NCBI GenBank assembly: GCA_963714875.1
Contig: CAVQQI010000011.1
Span: 1,116,001-1,180,000, forward strand
Length of the DNA stretch: 64,000 nucleotides
Reading direction: 5' to 3'
DNA from: JBAOHV01 sp963714875
GTDB lineage: Bacteria > Actinomycetota > Acidimicrobiia > Acidimicrobiales > Microtrichaceae
The notes under the pieces are model-generated. The model made no database searches. It was not told the DNA's origin and was given only the letters and a program-made list of their open reading frames with translations. Position 1 is the first letter of the stretch; every line of letters begins with the position of its first letter. The position numbers were made by a program, and so were the translations under genes. Positions 19,976-29,456 of the stretch are shown here, piece by piece.

Positions 19976-22120
19976 GTGGCCCTCCGAGTCGTTCGCCGCC
20001 CGACCCGGTCGGGCGTTCCCTCTCGGGCGCCTTCCCGGGCCCGGACGGCACGAACTTCGCCATCGCGTCGGAGATCGCCGAACGCATGGACCTGTGCCTG
20101 TTCGACGCCGACGGCACCGAGCACCGGATTCCGATGGTCGGACCACGACGCCGGTGTCTTCCACGCGCTCGTGCGCCGGGGTCGGCCCCGGGTCAGGCCT
20201 ACGGCTTCCGGGCGGGCGGACCCTGGGACCCCGGCCGTGGGCTGCGGTGCAACCCCAACAAGCTGCTGCTCGACCCCTACGCTCGGGCGATCGACCGGCG
20301 AGGTGACGTTCGGGCCCGCGGTGCTCGGGCCAGGACGTCGACGACCCGCTCGCGCCGAGCTCGATCGACTCGGCCGGATCGCGTCCCGCTGAGCCTGGTC
20401 GTCGACCCGGCCCACGACTGGGGCGACGACGTCCGTCCCCACCACCGCTACGCCGACACCGTGTTCTACGAGCTGCACGCGAAGGGCTTCACGATGCGGC
20501 ACCCGGAGGTGCCCGAGCGACGCTCCGCGGCACCTACGCGGGTCTGGCCCACGACGCCGTGCTCGAGCACCTCGATCGGCCTCGGCGTCACCGCGGTGGA
20601 GCTGCTCCCGGTGCACCAGTCGGTCCCCGAGGCCGTTCCTCGTCGAGCGGGGGCTGACCAACTACTGGGGCTACAACACGATCGGGTACTTCGCCCCGCA
20701 CGCCGGCTACTCGGCCGCGGTTCGAGCCGGGCGGCCCGGCGGCCAGGTCGAGGAGTTCAAGGCGATGGTGAGCTCGCTTCCACGCCGCCGGCCTCGAGGT
20801 CGTGCTCGACGTGGTGTTCAACCACACCGCCGAGGCCGGGCACCGACGGACCCGACGCTGTGCTTCCGCGGGATCGACAACCCGGCGTACTACCGCCTGG
20901 CAGCCCGAGGACCCGCAGCCGCTACGTCGACACGACAGGCTGCGGGAACTCCCTCGACGTCAGGCAGCCCGCTCGTGCTGCAAGCTGATCCTCGACTCGC
21001 TGCGCTACTGGGTCGAGGAGATGCACGTCGACGGGTTCCGCTTCGACCTCGCCTCGACGTTGGCCCGCCAGCACGGCGTCGTTCGAGCGCACCTCCGCGT
21101 TCTTCGACCTCATCGCCCAGGACCCGGTCATCGGGACGGTGAAGCTGATCGCCGAGCCGTGGGACGTCGGCCAGGCCGACAGCTACGACCTCGGTCGCTT
21201 CCCGTCGCTCTGGACGCGAGTGGAACGGGCGCTACCGCGACACCGTGCGGGACTTCTGGCGGCGGCGCCGAGGGGCTCCTCCCGGACCTGGCGACACGGC
21301 TCACCGGCTCGGCGGACCTGTTCGGCGGCTCCCGACGACGGCCGACGGCGTCGGTGAACATCATCACGGTCCACGACGGGTTCACGCTCCGAGACCTCGT
21401 GTCCTACGACGAGCAAGCACAACGACGCCAACGGCGAGGGCAACCGTGACGGCATCGAACGACAACCGCTCCTGGAACGGCGGGGTCGAGGGCCCGACCG
21501 ACGATCCGGCGGTGCTGGAGAACCGGGCTCGTCGCAGCCGGGCCATGCTCACGACCCTGTTCACCTCGTTCGGGGTGCCGCTGCTCGTCGGCGGCGACGA
21601 GTTCGGACGCACCCAGCAGGGCAGCAACAACCCCTACTGCCAGGACAACGAGATCTCCTGGGTCGACTGGTCGGCATCGACACGTCGCTGCTGGAGTTCA
21701 CCCGACGAGCGATCGCGCTGTACGGCGGGCGCACCCGGTGCTGCGTCGCCGACGTTTCCTCACCGGCGCCGAGGCCCACGACGTCCAGTGGTTCACCCCG
21801 ACGCGGCGACGCCGATGACCGACCGAGAACTGGGCCGACCCCGGTGCCCGATGCGTCACTGTCTACCTCGACGGAACCGACGCTCCGGACCGCGACGAGG
21901 ACGGCAACGACCTGGTCGACGACGACCTCCTGGTCGTGATCAACGGCTGGTGGGAGCCGCTCGACGTCACGATCCCCGACGACATCGGCCGGACGCTCGG
22001 TGGACCGTGGCCCTCGACAGCGCCAGGGACGAACTCGTCGGCGAGCGACTCGAGCCCGGAAGGCCCCTCACCGTGGCGGGACGATCGGTGGTGGTGCTGA
22101 CCGGCGCTGTCGCCGCATGA
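19976..22120 (+). CDS. glgX: glycogen debranching enzyme GlgX (heavily frameshifted)
   Basis: An isoamylase-type GH13 enzyme of about 700 residues that cuts alpha-1,6 branches of glycogen. It has an N-terminal CBM48-like domain (GANFPGPDGTNF-like opening, then NPNKLLLDPYARAI). The GH13 barrel shows ELHAKGFT, NYWGYNTIGYFAPH, EVVLDVVFNHTAE, HVDGFRFDLA (nucleophile Asp), IAEPWD (acid/base Glu) and VHDGFTLRDLVSYD. The QGSNNPYCQDNEISWVDW segment is diagnostic for GlgX. More than ten frame breaks are present. The GTG at 19976 is a guess; the first clear similarity is at about 20030. It ends 53 bases inside the 3' end of the convergent oxidoreductase gene. Confidence 0.88.
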
Positions 22121-23561
22121 CCTCGCGGGCTGCGTGCCAGCCGCACATGCCGTGCACGCCCCCGCCGGGTGGCGTCGACGACGAGCAGAGGTACAGCCCG
22201 TCCACCGGCGTGGCCCACGGGTGCAGCCCCAGGGTCGGTCGCGCCACGAACTGACGCAGGTCTGCTGCACCACCGCCGATGTCCCCTCCGACGTAGTTGG
22301 CGTTGTGGCGCTCCGCCGCCGCGGGCGACATCGTGTGGCGGGCGATGACACGGTCGCGGAACCCGGGGGCGAACCGCTCGACCTGCGCCTCGATGCGCTC
22401 GGTCATGTCGACCGTGGACCCGTTCGGCACATGGCAGTACGCCCATGCCGTCTCGACCCCGCTCGGCGCCCTGCTCGGGTCGAACAGCGATTGCTGGGCC
22501 AGCAGGACGAACGGTCGCGACAGGGTGGCGGCCGCGGGCGACGTCGTCCTCGGCCGCGGCGACCTCGGCCATCGTGCCGCCGAGGTGCACCGTCGCGGCC
22601 CGGGCGACCTCGGGGTTCGACCAGGGGATCGGTCCGTCGAGCGCCCAGTCCACCTTGAACACCCCGGGCCCGTACCGGTAGCGGCGCAGCCGGTTCGCGT
22701 ACCTGGCATCCAGGCGATCGCCGGCGATCGCGACGACCTGTCGGGGGGTGAGGTCCAACAGGACCGCGCCTGCCGGGGGAGCTCGTCGAGGGAGGTCACC
22801 CGAGTGTCGCACTGCACCGTTCCACCGAGCCCTTCGAGCACCCCCACCAGCGCGGTCGCGATCGACTGGGATCCGCCAGCAGCCATCGGCCACCCCACCA
22901 TGTGGCCCAGCCCGCCCAGCATGAGGCCGAACCCGGCGGTGCTGAGAGACTCCAGCGGGAGCACCGAGTGGGCCGCGAGACCGGCGAAGAGGCCACCGGC
23001 CTCGTCGGTCACGAACCTCCGGCGGTCGAGACGCCGCGCCGACTGGATCGCATCGACGCCGAACCGGGCGAGGGTGATCGGGTGCTCGGGCGGCACGGCC
23101 AGGGGCGACAGGAGCCCGTCGGTGAGGTCGAACCCGGACCGCACGAACGGGCCGAACAGCTTGCGGTAGGCCGAGGCGTCCGGCCCCAGCGCGGCCGCGG
23201 TCCGCTCGATCGAGCGGTGCAGCAGCGCAACCCGGCCGTCGTCAAGGGGGTGTGCCAGCGGTACGTCGGGATGCACCCATTCCAGCCCGTGCTCGTCCAG
23301 CGGCAGCGAACGAAGCGCAGGTGAGGCGAGGCCGAGCGGATGGATGGCGGAGCAGACGTCGTGGATCACACCCGGCAGCGTCAGCTCCTCGGAACGGGTG
23401 CCCCCGCCCGGGCGGGGCGACGCCTCGAGCACGGTGGTGTTCCAACCGGCCGAGGCCAGCGTGATCGCCGCCACGAGCCCGTTCGGTCCTGCGCCGACGA
23501 CGACCGCATCGTTCGAACCCGTCGAGCGCCACCTCGATCGCGTTCCCGTCGTGTCCGGCAT
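22068..23561 (-). CDS. FAD-dependent phytoene-desaturase-like oxidoreductase (frameshifted)
   Basis: About 490 residues. The N-terminal dinucleotide motif VVVGAGPNGLVAAITLASAG is followed by VLEASPRPGGGTRSEELTLPG, typical of the CrtI/amine-oxidase-like family. The C-terminus has LYLCSSSTPPGGGVHGMCGW, the usual FAD-contacting end. Two single-base breaks are seen, near 22785 and near 22545. No carotenoid pathway genes are nearby, so the substrate is unknown. ATG at 23561 is used; the FAD motif begins about 18 codons later, so a later start is possible. Confidence 0.82.
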   Translation of the reverse strand: MPDTTGTRSRWRSTGSNDAVVVGAGPNGLVAAITLASAGWNTTVLEASPRPGGGTRSEELTLPGVIHDVCSAIHPLGLASPALRSLPLDEHGLEWVHPDVPLAHPLDDGRVALLHRSIERTAAALGPDASAYRKLFGPFVRSGFDLTDGLLSPLAVPPEHPITLARFGVDAIQSARRLDRRRFVTDEAGGLFAGLAAHSVLPLESLSTAGFGLMLGGLGHMVGWPMAAGGSQSIATALVGVLEGLGGTVQCDTRVTSLDELPRQARSCWTSPPDRSSRSPAIAWMPGTRTGCAATGTGPGCSRWTGRSTDRSPGRTPRSPGPRRCTSAARWPRSPRPRTTSPAAATLSRPFVLLAQQSLFDPSRAPSGVETAWAYCHVPNGSTVDMTERIEAQVERFAPGFRDRVIARHTMSPAAAERHNANYVGGDIGGGAADLRQFVARPTLGLHPWATPVDGLYLCSSSTPPGGGVHGMCGWHAAREVMRRQRRSAPPPIVPPR

Positions 23562-23729
23562 GGCTCCATTCGAGCCGGGCTGGCCCGGGGACGCAATGAC
23601 GCAGGCGCCCGCGATCATCGGGGGTCAGCACCACCATGTTCGACGGGCTGGCACCCTTGGACGTCCTCGCCCCGGTTCGTACGGTCGATTCGGCGCCATC
23701 GACGCCGCGATCTCGTCCAGGAGGCCTCC

Positions 23730-24728
23730 ATGCGACACCACGCGACCGCCACCAGCATCAGTTGGATCCCGTCCGAGGCGGTGGGCGGCATCAACAAGGC
23801 CATGTTCGGCAGCGGGTTCACCCACTACGACGACCCGCCGCCCGAGGCGATCGGCGATCTGGAACAGCTGTGCGGGGAGGATCGCTTCCGTTTCGCCAAC
23901 CGCCTCGAAGGCTGGATCGAGGTCGATGACGCCGGCACGATCGTCGATGCCGGTCACGCCGGCGGTTGCCTGATGGGCGCCACCACGATCGCCGTGGGCG
24001 GTGCTCGCGCCACCTTCGCTGCCGTTGCCCTGCCCGACCTCCGGCCCGAGATCGACATCACGGACGGCTCAGCCCGCTTCGTGCAGACCGTCGGCGGCCA
24101 CACCGCGCTCCCTGCGCCACGGCGGGTGAAGAAGCCGCCGTTCGTGCAGTTCGAAGCACCGACGGTGTGGACCACCCTCGCACTCACCATCCACGCGGAC
24201 GGCAGCTCGGAGCACGAGCTCATCGGCGCCAGCAAGTTCCCCCGCCACTGGGTCTACGGCGACGACGGCACGCTGTCGGCCAAGGCCGGCCTCGCGGACT
24301 TCAAGGAGTGGTGGCAGCACTCGTTCGGCCGACACACGCCGTGGGGCGACCAGGACTCCGAGGTGCTGGTGACCGAGGTGGAGTCCGCACTGGAGCGTCA
24401 GGTGGCCGGCACGGTCATGCGCGGCGGCGAGAAGGTGCGCACCCGGGCGCTGAAGGCCGGCGACCTGCTCACCGAGCAGGGGGAGGCCGGCGACGAGCTG
24501 TTCCTGCTGCTCAACGGTGTGCTGTCGATGGAGGTCGACGGCCAACCGCTGGCCGAGGTGGGACCGGGGGCGATCCTCGGCGAACGTGCGCTGCTCGAGG
24601 GCGGGACCCGCACCGCGACGCTGCGGGCCATCACGAAGGCCAAGGTGGCGGTGGCCCGTCGGGACCAGGTCGACCACGACCTGCTCGCCGAGATCAGCCA
24701 GGGGCACCGACGCGAGATGACGGGGTGA
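23730..24728 (+). CDS. cyclic-nucleotide-binding domain protein
   Basis: 332 residues with no frame break. Residues 1-205 match no family recognised here; the segment contains GGINKAMFGSGFTHYDDPPP and a predicted beta-rich middle. Residues about 220-325 form a cNMP-binding domain (KAGDLLTEQGEAGDELFLLL), with a phosphate-binding cassette GERALLEGGTRTATLRA. Glu285 and Arg294 are at the ribose and phosphate contacts, so it probably binds cAMP or cGMP. The ribosome site CAGGAGG precedes the ATG. The stop overlaps the next start (GTGA), and a nucleotide cyclase gene lies 0.9 kb downstream. Confidence 0.85.
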   Translation: MRHHATATSISWIPSEAVGGINKAMFGSGFTHYDDPPPEAIGDLEQLCGEDRFRFANRLEGWIEVDDAGTIVDAGHAGGCLMGATTIAVGGARATFAAVALPDLRPEIDITDGSARFVQTVGGHTALPAPRRVKKPPFVQFEAPTVWTTLALTIHADGSSEHELIGASKFPRHWVYGDDGTLSAKAGLADFKEWWQHSFGRHTPWGDQDSEVLVTEVESALERQVAGTVMRGGEKVRTRALKAGDLLTEQGEAGDELFLLLNGVLSMEVDGQPLAEVGPGAILGERALLEGGTRTATLRAITKAKVAVARRDQVDHDLLAEISQGHRREMTG

Positions 24729-25558
24729 GGCTGCGCTACTGCGGGGTCCGGGGCTCCACGGCAGCCCCCGGCACGGAGTTCACACGGACGGGTGGCCACA
24801 CCTCGTGCGTGCTCGTGTGGCCCACCGTCGGCGCCGCGCCGAGCCTCATCCTGGACGCCGGCACCGGGATCCGTTCGGTGACGGCCCAGCTCGGAGGGGC
24901 ACCGTTCCGGGGCACGATCCTGCTGACCCACCTCCACTGGGACCACCTCCAGGGCCTGCCGTTCTTCGCCGCCGGCGATCGCGACGATGCCGACGTGCAG
25001 CTCCTGCTGCCCGAACAAGGGGTCCCGCCCGCCGCGTTGCTCGACCGGGCGATGTCGCCACCGCACTTCCCGATCGACAGCACCGGTCTGCGGGGCCGTT
25101 GGGCGTTCGACACCCTCGACGAGGGCACGCACGAGATCGAGAACTGCACGGTCACCGCTCGGGAGATCCGCCACAAGGGCGGCCGCACGTTCGGCTACCG
25201 CGTCGAGCACGACGATGCGGTGCTCGCCTACCTGCCTGATCACCTGTCGGCGGGCTCGGGTCCCCGGCACGCCGCCGCCGTGGAGCTCGCCCGTGACGCC
25301 GACCTGCTCGTCCACGACGCACAGTTCGTCGCCGGGGAGGAACAGGTCGCGGTCGACTACGGCCACGCCACCATCGGTTCCGCGGTCGAGCTGGCACAGG
25401 AGGCGGGTGCGAAGGAGCTCGCCCTGTTCCACCACTCGCCATCGCGCACCGACGCCGACGTCGAGCGGATCGCGGAGGAATGGGTCGGCGTGCACCGCGG
25501 CGTGACGGTGTCCATCGCGATCGAGGGCGCCGAACGTGACCTCGGCTCCCCGCGATGA
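24725..25558 (+). CDS. MBL-fold metallo-hydrolase coupled to the cNMP-binding protein
   Basis: 277 residues. It begins LRYCGVRGSTAAPG, like RNase Z/PhnP-type hydrolases. The metal motif THLHWDH is at residues 68-74 (His69, His71, Asp73, His74), followed by later ligands in LVHDAQF, DYGHAT and ALFHHSP. The related class includes phosphodiesterases, among them some cyclic-nucleotide ones. The GTG start overlaps the previous stop, so the two proteins are probably translated together. Cyclic nucleotide turnover is an attractive role but is not proved by the sequence. Confidence 0.85.
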   Translation: MRLRYCGVRGSTAAPGTEFTRTGGHTSCVLVWPTVGAAPSLILDAGTGIRSVTAQLGGAPFRGTILLTHLHWDHLQGLPFFAAGDRDDADVQLLLPEQGVPPAALLDRAMSPPHFPIDSTGLRGRWAFDTLDEGTHEIENCTVTAREIRHKGGRTFGYRVEHDDAVLAYLPDHLSAGSGPRHAAAVELARDADLLVHDAQFVAGEEQVAVDYGHATIGSAVELAQEAGAKELALFHHSPSRTDADVERIAEEWVGVHRGVTVSIAIEGAERDLGSPR

Positions 25559-25568
25559 CGCCACCCGC

Positions 25569-25592
25569 AGGGGTGGTGTCTGCCCCACCCCT
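25569..25592 (+). terminator. hairpin after the MBL hydrolase gene
   Basis: AGGGGTGG, loop TGTCTGCC, CCACCCCT: an 8-bp perfect stem 11 bases after the stop codon. No T-run follows, which is usual in high-GC genomes. It separates the cNMP-binding operon from the cyclase gene. Confidence 0.5.
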
Positions 25593-25672
25593 CGTGTCGC
25601 GCCCGCACGCTGTCACCCGGCAGCGATCGGCCCGAGACTGATCCACGTACTCTCACCGGCCAGGAGGCCTCG

Positions 25673-26966
25673 ATGGCGATCTCGGTGTTCCTCGCAGACG
25701 ACAACCTCATCGTGCGGGAGGGCGTGAAGGCGCTGCTCGAGTTCGAGGACGACGTCGAGGTGGTGGGCCAGGGTGCCGACTACGACGAGCTCGTCCAGGG
25801 TGCGGAATCGACCCAGCCCCAGGTGATCGTCACCGACATCCGCATGCCGCCCGACTTCTCGCGTGAGGGCATCGACGCGGCGAAGGAGGTGCGCAGGCGC
25901 CACCCCGGCACCGGTGTGGTGATCCTGTCCCAGTTCGACGACCCCGACTACGTGGTGGCGCTGCTCTCCGAGGGGGCCGCCGGCTACGCCTACCTTCTCA
26001 AGGACCGCGTCGGTGAGGGCGACCAGCTCGCTCGGGCGGTGCGCGAGGTGGCCGCGGGTGGTTCCATGCTCGACCCCAAGATCGTCGAGGGGCTGACCAG
26101 CCCCGTGCGTGCGGACGGGTCGCTGTCGAGCAGCGAGGAAGAGCTGCTCCAGCAGGTCGCGCAGGGCCGGACGGTCAACGCCATCGCGGTGCACCGCAGG
26201 ACGACCCCGGCGGCGATCGATGCCGAGGTCGACGCGCTCTTCGCGAAGTTGGCCGAGGGCCTCGCTGCCGGCCGCGACGACAGCTTGGTGCGACTCCGCA
26301 TGCTCCAGCGGGCGATCGTGGACCGCAAGGAGCAGGGCGACGCGCTCAGCCGTCTGCTCCCCGGCGGAGTCGCGGAGCAGATCTTCGACGAGGGCCGCCG
26401 ACCCGGGGAGTCCGAGGAGATGACGGTGACGGTCCTGATGTCCGACATCCGCGGCTACACGACGATCGCCGAACACGCGGACCCCAGCCTGCTCGCACAG
26501 CAGTTGCACGAGCACCGGGGCGCCATGAACCAGGCGGTGCTCGCTGCGCAGGGCACCGTCATGCAGTTCGTCGGCGACGCGGTGATGGCCGTCTTCGGCG
26601 CCCCGGTCCCGCGTGAGGACCATGCCGACCGCGCCCTCGAGGCGGCAGCGGCCATGCACGCCGCACAGCACGAGCTGAACGAACGGTGGAGCTCGGACGG
26701 ACGCCCTGCGTTCGGCCTCGGCATCGGCCTGTCGACCGGTCTGGTCGCCGCCGCGCTGCTCGGCTCCGAGGAACGCCTGGAGTACTCGGTCGTCGGCGAC
26801 ACGGTGAACCTCACCCAGCGGCTCCAGCAGTGGGCCGAGCCCGGCGAGACCGTGCTGAGCGAACCGACGTGGGCAGCGATCACGGACGCACCCGACGCGG
26901 ACAAGCTGGAACCTGCCATGGTCAAGGGCCGCGACACCGCCCGTCGGGGCGTATCGTTCCCGATGA
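25673..26966 (+). CDS. response regulator with degenerate LuxR helix-turn-helix and class III nucleotide cyclase
   Basis: Receiver domain at residues 1-130: acidic pair Asp9-Asp10, phospho-acceptor Asp55 in VIVTDIRMPP and Lys in YLLKDR. Residues about 150-200 follow the spacing of a LuxR helix-turn-helix (LSSSEEELLQQVAQG, then DALFAKL) but lack most conserved positions. Residues about 250-420 form a class III cyclase: metal ligands Asp258 (MSDIRGYTT) and Asp302 (FVGDAVMAVFG), then VVGDTVNLTQRL with the Asn and Arg. The base-selecting Lys of adenylate cyclases is Gln298. The frame continues to 27775, but the end is better explained by one extra C near 26941: without it the protein ends VGAYRSR at TGA 26964-26966. 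Ribosome site CAGGAGG. Confidence 0.85.
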
Positions 26967-27005
26967 GAGGGAGCCCGGTGCAGGGACGGGGAGGGAAGGG
27001 GCCCG

Positions 27006-29456
27006 ATGAGCGACGCGCTCGTCACCGACGACCGACCACCTCGTGTCAGCGACGCCGCACACGCTCGGCTGCTCATCCTCGCCTGGGTGATCGCCCTCGG
27101 GTCCTACCTGGCGCTCCTGATCCAGACGATCGGCTTCGAAGTCTTCGGAGTACTGAACTTCAGCCAAGTGGCGGTGGGCACGATCCTGGTGCTCCGTCGA
27201 CCGGGCAACGTGATCGGTCCGCTCCTGGTCGTGATCGGCTCGGGCATGACGGTGGTCTACGCCGCGTGCGTCACCGCGGACACGCTGGCGGCCGGTGGAG
27301 ATGTCATGGCCGCCGGATGGGTCGCGCTGGTCGCGAACGTGGCCACCGTCCCGATCCTGTGGGTCGGGAACGTCGCGCTGTGGCTGCTGGTCTCCGGCGA
27401 CCGGCCGCCGACGCCGGCTCGGCTGCTCATCCTCGCCTGGGTGATCGGCGTCACGTCCTACCTGGCGATCCTGACCCAGACGATCGGCTTCGAAGTCTTC
27501 GGAGTACTGAACTTCAGCCAGGTGGCGGTGGGCACGATCCTGGTGCGCCGACGACCGGGCAACGTGATCGGTCCGCTCCTGGTCGTGATCGGCGTGGGCT
27601 GGACGGTGGTCTACGCCGCGTGTGTCACCGCGGACACGCTGGCGGGCGGCGGCGACGTCGTGGCCGCCGGATGGGTCGCACTGGTCGCGAACGTGGCCAC
27701 CGTCCCACTCCTGTGGGTCGGGAACATCGCGCTGTGGCTCCTGTTCCCCGGCGACCGGTCCCTGACGCCCGGTGAGCGTCGGTTCCTCGTCATCAGCGGC
27801 GTGTGGGCGTTGGCCGGGACCGCCGTGACCGCGTTCGCGCTGCCGCAGCCGCTGGGGCCCGATTCGCCGACCCAGCCGCACCCCTTCCTCGACGGCGTGG
27901 ACGAGGGGTCGATCGGCACGATCCTCGGCGGGCTCTTCGTCGTGCCGATGTTCCTGTGCGGCATCGTGCTCGCGATCCGGCTGATCGTCCGGGGTCGCCG
28001 CACCGATGCGGTGGAGCGCCGACAGATCGTCGTCGTGGCCGTCGGCGTCGTCCTCTACCTCTCGCTCCTGTTGGTGAACGGGTTCGCCCAACCGCTCGGG
28101 AGCCCCGACGAGCGCGCCTTCCTCGTGCTCGACGGTGTGGCGAAGCTCGTGCTCGCGGTGGCGTTCGGGGTGGCGATCATGCGCTACCGGCTCTACGAGA
28201 TCGATGCGATCATCTCGAAGTCGGTCGCGTACCTCGGGCTCGCGGTGTCGATCACCGCCCTGTACGCCGCGATCGTCGTGGTGCCGTTGTTGATCATCGG
28301 TCTGCCCGAGGACGGCGGCCCGGGACTCGCACTGCCCATCGCCGCCACGGCGGTGGTCGCCGTGCTGTTCGAACCGATCCGCAGCCGCCTCCAGCACTGG
28401 GCCAACCGACTGGTCTACGGCGACAGGGCCACGCCGCAGGAGGTCCTGTCGCAGTTGACCGACCGGCTCTCGGAGAACGCCGCCGGGGGCAGCACCGACG
28501 AGCTCGCCCGACTCCTCGCAGCTGGGACCGGCGCCGAGCAGGCCGTGGTCTGGGTCCGCACCGGCGACCGCCTGGTCGCCGACGGCTCCTGGCCGACCGG
28601 CCTCGCAGCCGTCGAACCGGCCGACACCGACGGAGCCGCCCCGGACGCGTTCTCGATGGTCGAGCCGGTCCGCCACCACGACGACCCACTCGGCGCACTG
28701 AGCATCACCAAACCCGCCGACGACCCGGTGACCCCCGCCGACCGGGAACTGCTCGCCGACGTCGCGGCCGGCGCCGCGCTGGTCCTGCGCAACCTCCGGT
28801 TGAACCACGAGCTCGAAGAACGCGCGAACGAGGTCCGCGAATCACGCCGCCGCCTGATCGCCGCCCAGGACGCCGAACGCCACCGACTCGAACGGAACCT
28901 GCACGACGGGGCACAGCAGGAGGTGGTGGCGCTCAAGGTGAAGCTCGGCCTCGCCAAGACCATCGCCGGCCGCGAAGGCGCCGAGGACATCGCGACGATG
29001 GTCGACGCCCTGGCCGACACCACCCAGGGGGCCGTCGACGCGATGCGCGCGGTGGCACACGGGATCTACCCCCCGCTGCTCGAAGCCGAAGGCCTCGCCG
29101 TCGCGCTCACCGCCGTCGCACGGACCTCACCCGTTCCGCTCACCATCGAGACCGACGGGGTCGGACGCCACGAACGACGAGTCGAGGAAACCGTGTACTT
29201 CTGCGTGCTGGAAGCGATCGACACCGCCCACATGGCCGGAGCCCGCAACCTGCACGTCACCGTGACCGACACCGACCGACACCTCGAGCTCACCATCGAC
29301 CACGACGCACCGAGCGACATCGACCTCACCACCATGGACGACCGCATCGACGCCATCGACGGCACCCTCAGCACCCACGAGCACCTCGGCCCCGACACCA
29401 CCCACAGCGTCACCTGCCTCATCCCCACCGCCGAACCCATGGCCAGCCTCCGATGA
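27006..29456 (+). CDS. membrane sensor kinase A: phosphoacceptor His kept, ATP-binding boxes lost
   Basis: 816 residues. Residues 20-255 are two nearly identical membrane blocks (in-frame duplication). More helices follow to about residue 470, with the MRYRLYEIDAIISKS and WANRLVYGDRATPQEVL segments typical of actinobacterial DesK-like sensors. A GAF-like domain covers about 490-600. The dimerisation domain (HisKA_3) has ERHRLERNLHDGAQQEV with His633. The ATPase domain keeps its fold (YFCVLEA) but the N-box Asn is Thr740, the G1 box DxGxG reads DHDAPSD (765-771) and the G2 glycines are missing. It should be unable to bind ATP. It overlaps kinase B by 4 bases (ATGA). Confidence 0.9.
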   Translation: MSDALVTDDRPPRVSDAAHARLLILAWVIALGSYLALLIQTIGFEVFGVLNFSQVAVGTILVLRRPGNVIGPLLVVIGSGMTVVYAACVTADTLAAGGDVMAAGWVALVANVATVPILWVGNVALWLLVSGDRPPTPARLLILAWVIGVTSYLAILTQTIGFEVFGVLNFSQVAVGTILVRRRPGNVIGPLLVVIGVGWTVVYAACVTADTLAGGGDVVAAGWVALVANVATVPLLWVGNIALWLLFPGDRSLTPGERRFLVISGVWALAGTAVTAFALPQPLGPDSPTQPHPFLDGVDEGSIGTILGGLFVVPMFLCGIVLAIRLIVRGRRTDAVERRQIVVVAVGVVLYLSLLLVNGFAQPLGSPDERAFLVLDGVAKLVLAVAFGVAIMRYRLYEIDAIISKSVAYLGLAVSITALYAAIVVVPLLIIGLPEDGGPGLALPIAATAVVAVLFEPIRSRLQHWANRLVYGDRATPQEVLSQLTDRLSENAAGGSTDELARLLAAGTGAEQAVVWVRTGDRLVADGSWPTGLAAVEPADTDGAAPDAFSMVEPVRHHDDPLGALSITKPADDPVTPADRELLADVAAGAALVLRNLRLNHELEERANEVRESRRRLIAAQDAERHRLERNLHDGAQQEVVALKVKLGLAKTIAGREGAEDIATMVDALADTTQGAVDAMRAVAHGIYPPLLEAEGLAVALTAVARTSPVPLTIETDGVGRHERRVEETVYFCVLEAIDTAHMAGARNLHVTVTDTDRHLELTIDHDAPSDIDLTTMDDRIDAIDGTLSTHEHLGPDTTHSVTCLIPTAEPMASLR
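27064..27771 (+). repeat. in-frame tandem duplication, 2 x 354 bp
   Basis: Copy 1 spans about 27064-27417 and copy 2 about 27418-27771, at a constant offset of 354 bases (118 codons). Both begin around GGCTGCTCATCCTCGCCTGG (27068 and 27422, give or take a base) and include the block encoding IGFEVFGVLNFSQVAVGTIL. The copies differ at only a few dozen positions, so the duplication is recent or kept alike by conversion. Each copy encodes about three membrane helices of kinase A. Confidence 0.9.

Noticed and set aside
23715..25680. Near-identical sequence CAGGAGGCCTC before two ATG starts (23730 and 25673)
   Set aside because: Short purine-rich ribosome sites in similar context; too short to call a repeat or regulatory element.
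26967..27775. Continuation of the cyclase reading frame for about 270 codons into kinase A
   Set aside because: This part is Arg/Gly/Pro-rich with no fold and repeats only because it crosses the kinase duplication. Kinase A in the other frame is clearly real. Removing one C near 26941 gives a natural cyclase end.
26922..28808. A 628-codon minus-strand frame opposite kinase A
   Set aside because: Charged low-complexity antisense product. Its internal repeats only mirror the 354-bp duplication.
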